From assembly GCA_001513395.1 (NCBI GenBank), contig LFTP01000080.1, forward strand, positions 1 to 17,034: a stretch of 17,034 nt of DNA, read 5' to 3'. Within the stretch, counting starts at the first letter, position 1. Each line of letters opens with the position of its first letter. Positions 14,433-17,034 of this stretch are shown here, piece by piece. The position numbers and the translations under genes were made by a program. This DNA is from Clostridia bacterium DTU080 (GTDB lineage: Bacteria > Bacillota > Limnochordia > DTU080). A model generated the notes under the pieces. The model worked only from the letters and a program-made list of their open reading frames with translations. It had not been told where the DNA came from and made no database searches.

Positions 14433-14458
14433 GGGGTAGGGTCGGACGACCCTACCCC
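14433..14458. repeat. 26-nt near-perfect palindrome between flagellin and flaG
   Basis: GGGGTAGGGTCG (14433-14444) and CGACCCTACCCC (14447-14458) are exact reverse complements around a 2-base centre, 11 bases after the flagellin stop. No T-run follows, so it is not a classic terminator. It could limit read-through or protect the very abundant flagellin mRNA from 3' decay. It also has the look of dispersed palindromic repeats seen in some genomes, but a second copy is not in this window. Confidence 0.7.
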
Positions 14459-14469
14459 TATGAGGCGTA

Positions 14470-15687
14470 CTAGCCCAACAGCTTCAAGATGGCCTGCGGC
14501 ATCATGTTGGCCTGGGCCAGCATAGCCGTGCCGGACTGCATCAGGATCTGGCTGCGCGTGAACTGCGTCATTTCCTGGGCCATATCCACGTCGCGGATGC
14601 GAGACTCAGCGGCCTGCAGGTTTTCAGCGGTAATCTGCAAGTTGGCGATGCTGTGCTCCAAGCGATTCTGCAGAGCACCGAGCTCGGCGCGATAGCCGGA
14701 GACGTTGTTGATGGCATCATCGATTGTCTTCACTGCGTCGCTGGCAGCTTGCTGGGTGGAGATAGAGATACCACCGTACGTCTTGGCCTGCCAACCGTTG
14801 GCCTCGGTCGCGGCGACGTAACTATCTGCGACCTCCTTTTCCGTGACTTTCAGCTCGACATCGTAGGTTTGGTCGCTAGCCCCCGTCGAAGACGCATCGT
14901 TGAGCGTAAAGGCCACGGTCACCTCCGCACCGCCAAGCTGCCCCTCGAACGTCACACTGTTTCCGTTGATAACCCCGTCTAGAATACCACCCTTGCCGTC
15001 ATCGAGCTGAACCGAATCGTACTTGTAAGTACCTGAAGAGCCATCCTCCACAAGCGTGATCTTAATGGTGTAGTCTCCGGCTTCCAGGCCCGTTACGGAT
15101 AAGGTCGAGCTGTCAATGAATGAGTTGGTATCCTTGTCGATGGTGCTTTCCGGAGCAACTTCGGCCCGTCCCACTCCCAGACTCTTGGCATCGACGGCGG
15201 CAATCCCAAACCCAAGGGCCTCACCCTTGTTGGCACCGGTCTGGATCGTAATCGCTCCGTCTCCTCCGTATTCGCCGGTCAGGATGCGCTTAGTGTTGAA
15301 CTGAGTGGTGTTGGCAACATCTGTGATCTGCTTGGCCAGCTGATCGACTTCCTTCTGGATCTTGTCGCGATCAGCATCAGTCATACCGTCGCTGGCGGCT
15401 TGGTTAGCCAGCTCCCGCATGCGCTGCAGGATGTTTTGGATCTCACCCATGGCCCCTTCAGCGGTCTGAATGAGAGAGATACCGTCCTGAGCGTTGCGCG
15501 TCGCCTGATTCAACCCTCTGATCTGGGCCCGCATCTTCTCCGAGATGGCCAGACCCGCGGCATCGTCAGCAGCTCTGTTGATGCGGAATCCCGAAGAGAG
15601 CCGCTCCAGGTTCTTGCCCATCGCACCGCTGGTCTGATTCAAGTTCCTCCACGCATTCAGCGCGGAAACGTTGGTCTGAATCCTCAT
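14470..15687 (-). CDS. hag: Flagellin (filament subunit)
   Basis: This 405-residue protein is flagellin. The N-terminal D0/D1 region is very well kept (MRIQTNVSALNAWRNLN, LERLSSGFRINRAADDAAGLAISEKMRAQIRGL, IQTAEGAMGEIQNILQRMRELANQAA), and so is the C-terminal D1/D0 region (GALQNRLEHSIANLQITAENLQAAESRIRDVDMAQEM, QANMMPQAILKLLG). The middle, about residues 140-305, is a variable, acidic, Thr/Ser/Gly-rich beta domain exposed on the filament surface. It has no signal peptide, as expected for type III export. GGAGG lies 11 nt upstream, and AAAGGA closer. A sigma-28-type promoter precedes it, and FliS, FliD, FlaG and a FliT-like protein follow in the same cluster. Confidence 0.98.
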   Translation of the reverse strand: MRIQTNVSALNAWRNLNQTSGAMGKNLERLSSGFRINRAADDAAGLAISEKMRAQIRGLNQATRNAQDGISLIQTAEGAMGEIQNILQRMRELANQAASDGMTDADRDKIQKEVDQLAKQITDVANTTQFNTKRILTGEYGGDGAITIQTGANKGEALGFGIAAVDAKSLGVGRAEVAPESTIDKDTNSFIDSSTLSVTGLEAGDYTIKITLVEDGSSGTYKYDSVQLDDGKGGILDGVINGNSVTFEGQLGGAEVTVAFTLNDASSTGASDQTYDVELKVTEKEVADSYVAATEANGWQAKTYGGISISTQQAASDAVKTIDDAINNVSGYRAELGALQNRLEHSIANLQITAENLQAAESRIRDVDMAQEMTQFTRSQILMQSGTAMLAQANMMPQAILKLLG

Positions 15688-15770
15688 CTTTCCTTTGGCC
15701 TCCTATGCAAATCCTTCGTTGCTGTCCGGGTACTCAGGCGTCGGCCGCCCGCCTTCATCCCCTACTTGGT

Positions 15771-15798
15771 ATATCGTCACACTCGCGTCGGATCTTGA
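15771..15798 (-). promoter_or_regulatory. Sigma-28 (FliA/SigD)-type promoter for flagellin
   Basis: On the minus strand the -10 GACGATAT (15771-15778) differs by one base from the sigma-28 consensus GCCGATAT. A -35 TCAA (15795-15798) lies 16 bases upstream, near the usual TAAA at 15. The expected start of transcription would leave a leader of about 75 bases before the flagellin ATG. The preceding terminator at 15825-15859 supports an independent flagellin transcript. Confidence 0.6.
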
Positions 15799-15824
15799 GA
15801 GGTAGAATCAAAAGAGGTAGGCCC

Positions 15825-15859
15825 AAAAAAAGAAGGGAACGCCTTCCACTGGCATTCCC
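15825..15859 (-). terminator. Rho-independent terminator after flgJ
   Basis: On the minus strand GGGAATGCC pairs with GGCGTTCCC (one G-T wobble) across a 7-nt loop and is followed by TTCTTTTTTT. It lies about 80 bases after the flgJ stop and ends the flgI-flgJ transcript before the flagellin promoter. Confidence 0.88.
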
Positions 15860-15871
15860 CTGGTCATTCAT

Positions 15872-15883
15872 GCGCACGTGCGC
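15872..15883. repeat. 12-nt GC-rich palindrome after flgJ
   Basis: GCGCACGTGCGC is a perfect palindrome between the flgJ stop and its terminator. Role unknown; could be a protein-binding site or chance in GC-rich DNA. Confidence 0.3.
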
Positions 15884-15939
15884 GCTTCGACACAAGCTTT
15901 CGTTGTAAGAATCTTCCTTATCAATGTCGCCTTCCGCAG

Positions 15940-16290
15940 TCATCCTCGCAGTTGAGAAAGAATCATCTCACTCATTCCCAAAGCGCCGGTAGAGGCCAAG
16001 GTCTTGGCCCACTCATCCCAGAGCATCTCTTCATATAACTCACCGGCAAAACCCTTGGCAAAAAGCCCACCCTCCGGAATGGTCCGTCTCATGCTCGTCA
16101 ACAACTCCCGAGCGAGAAAGACCTCCAACTGCTGCGCCGCCCACTTCAGCTGACCCTCGGGGTCATTGGCGGGAGGGTCGGGGTTAGTGTATTGAGCCTC
16201 GGTCAATACATGCGAAAAACCCTTCCCTGCGGTTGGGCTCAGGCTGTGTTGTGTTCCGTTGCCGTTGGCCCAAAGAGGGGTGACAAACAT
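15940..16290 (-). CDS. flgJ: Flagellar rod-binding protein FlgJ, rod domain only
   Basis: This 116-residue protein matches the N-terminal rod-binding domain of FlgJ (PF10135). Residues about 48-115 carry the typical WAAQQLEVFLARELLTSMR, FAGELYEEMLWDEWAKTLA and TGALGMSEMILSQL segments. It lacks the C-terminal glucosaminidase domain of the enterobacterial FlgJ, so it would act in rod assembly but not cut peptidoglycan; single-domain forms are common outside gamma- and beta-proteobacteria. The ATG at 16290 follows the flgI stop codon directly, implying translational coupling. A terminator lies downstream. Confidence 0.93.
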   Translation of the reverse strand: MFVTPLWANGNGTQHSLSPTAGKGFSHVLTEAQYTNPDPPANDPEGQLKWAAQQLEVFLARELLTSMRRTIPEGGLFAKGFAGELYEEMLWDEWAKTLASTGALGMSEMILSQLRG

Positions 16291-17034
16291 CTAGATCACC
16301 ACCAGCTCACCGAATAAAGCCCCCGCGGCGCGGATGGCCTGCAACATGGAGATCACGTCATTTGGCGTCGCCCCGATGGCGTTCAACGCGGCCACTACGT
16401 CGTGGACGGTGGTGCCTTCGAGCACAATGCTTTGTTCCCCGGAATCCTGATCGAAGTAACCCGGCATCTCGGAAGGAACGTCTATCTTTAACCTCAGCGT
16501 GCCGTGGGTCACCGCCACCGGAGCCACCCGTACCCCCGCACCGATGATCACCGTTCCCGTGCGCTCATTGATAACGACCCGCGCCGGAGCATCGGGCGTA
16601 ACCGAGATCCCCTCCACGGCGGCGATGAAATCCACTGGGCTATCCCGGAACTCCTCGGGCACTTGCACGGCCACCGCACCTCTGTCAATCGCCTGCGCGA
16701 TTTGTTCTCCCACCGCCTCATTGACCGCTTGCGCGACGCGGCTGGCCGTGGCAAAATCCGGACGGTGCAAGACCAGCAGTATTTCATCCCCGTAGACGAA
16801 GGCGGTCGGCACTTCTTTTTCCACGATCGCGCCGGCCGGAAGAGTGGCTACCGGAGAAGACTGCGTCCTGGACGTCGAGCCTCTCATGCCGCTTTGCCCG
16901 CCGACGACCAAAGGCCCCTGCGCCACCGCATAGACCGCCCCGTCAGCTCCCTGCAGGGGCGTCTGCAGAAGCACTCCTCCCTGCAGACTGCGGGCATCTC
17001 CCAGCGAGGCCACCGTAGCGTCGATCCTATCGCC
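16291..17034 (-). CDS. flgI: Flagellar P-ring protein FlgI, 5' part missing (runs off right edge)
   Basis: The minus-strand frame is open from the right edge (GDRIDATVASLGDARSLQGG) to a TAG at 16291, giving the C-terminal 247 residues of FlgI. The GTG at 17013 is internal to the gene and not a true start. Matching family segments are LLQTPLQGADGAVYAVAQGPLVVGG, GAIVEKEVPTAF, LVLHRPDFATASRVAQAVNEA, VINERTGTVIIGAGVRVAPVAVTHGTL, VVAALNAIGATPNDVISMLQAIRAAGALFGELVVI. FlgI forms the P-ring bushing around the rod in the peptidoglycan layer and is found in bacteria with an outer membrane. It is translationally coupled to flgJ. Confidence 0.97.
   Translation of the reverse strand, partial: GDRIDATVASLGDARSLQGGVLLQTPLQGADGAVYAVAQGPLVVGGQSGMRGSTSRTQSSPVATLPAGAIVEKEVPTAFVYGDEILLVLHRPDFATASRVAQAVNEAVGEQIAQAIDRGAVAVQVPEEFRDSPVDFIAAVEGISVTPDAPARVVINERTGTVIIGAGVRVAPVAVTHGTLRLKIDVPSEMPGYFDQDSGEQSIVLEGTTVHDVVAALNAIGATPNDVISMLQAIRAAGALFGELVVI

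Noticed and set aside
15755..15943. 62-codon minus-strand open frame overlapping the flgJ stop by 4 bases
   Set aside because: It runs through the flgJ terminator and the flagellin promoter; its Leu/Phe-rich segment comes from the T-run.
1..17034. CRISPR arrays, tRNA or rRNA genes, insertion sequences, integrases
   Set aside because: I looked for regular repeats, T-loop signatures and transposase or integrase motifs on both strands and saw none.

Overview
The window looks like chromosome from a motile, diderm (outer-membrane) bacterium. FlgI, the flagellar P-ring protein, is cut by the right edge. Almost every gene has a strong GGAGG-type Shine-Dalgarno site, and TTG and GTG starts are common, as in Bacillota. 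Many solute-binding proteins plus a secreted glycosidase-like protein point to a carbohydrate-using heterotroph. A diderm Bacillota lineage such as Limnochordia would fit, but this is inference, not proof.

Left part (1-8658), accessory metabolism. A large secreted glycoside-hydrolase-like protein runs off the left edge (minus strand). Next come a small bacterial PH-domain protein (minus) and a gene-free stretch of about 540 bp rich in perfect hairpins. Then follow an extracellular solute-binding protein (SBP, minus), a divergent SBP (plus), an M14 cytosolic-carboxypeptidase-like enzyme (plus) and a third SBP (plus). No ABC permease or ATPase gene accompanies any of the three SBPs. A 17-bp perfect stem-loop at 8372-8416 separates this part from the convergent genes to its right.

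Middle part (8659-11577, all minus): an M19 dipeptidase-family protein that has lost most of the canonical zinc ligands, an endonuclease/exonuclease/phosphatase (EEP) family protein, and a DarT-like ADP-ribosyltransferase. The DarT-like protein has Gln where the family has its catalytic Glu, and no DarG antitoxin is present.

Right part (11624-17034, all minus), late flagellar cluster in transcription order: flgI (partial), flgJ (rod-binding domain only), a terminator, a sigma-28-type promoter, flagellin, a 26-nt palindrome, flaG, fliD, a FliT/FlgN-like chaperone and fliS. These make the P-ring and rod-assembly factor, the filament subunit, its cap and its chaperones. The DarT-like gene lies 46 bp after fliS and may be read from the same transcript, up to a terminator at 10786-10816.

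The most unusual points are the orphan, probably inactive DarT-like protein, the M19 protein with a degenerate metal site, the hairpin-dense stretch at about 2205-2486, and the cluster of three SBPs without permeases.
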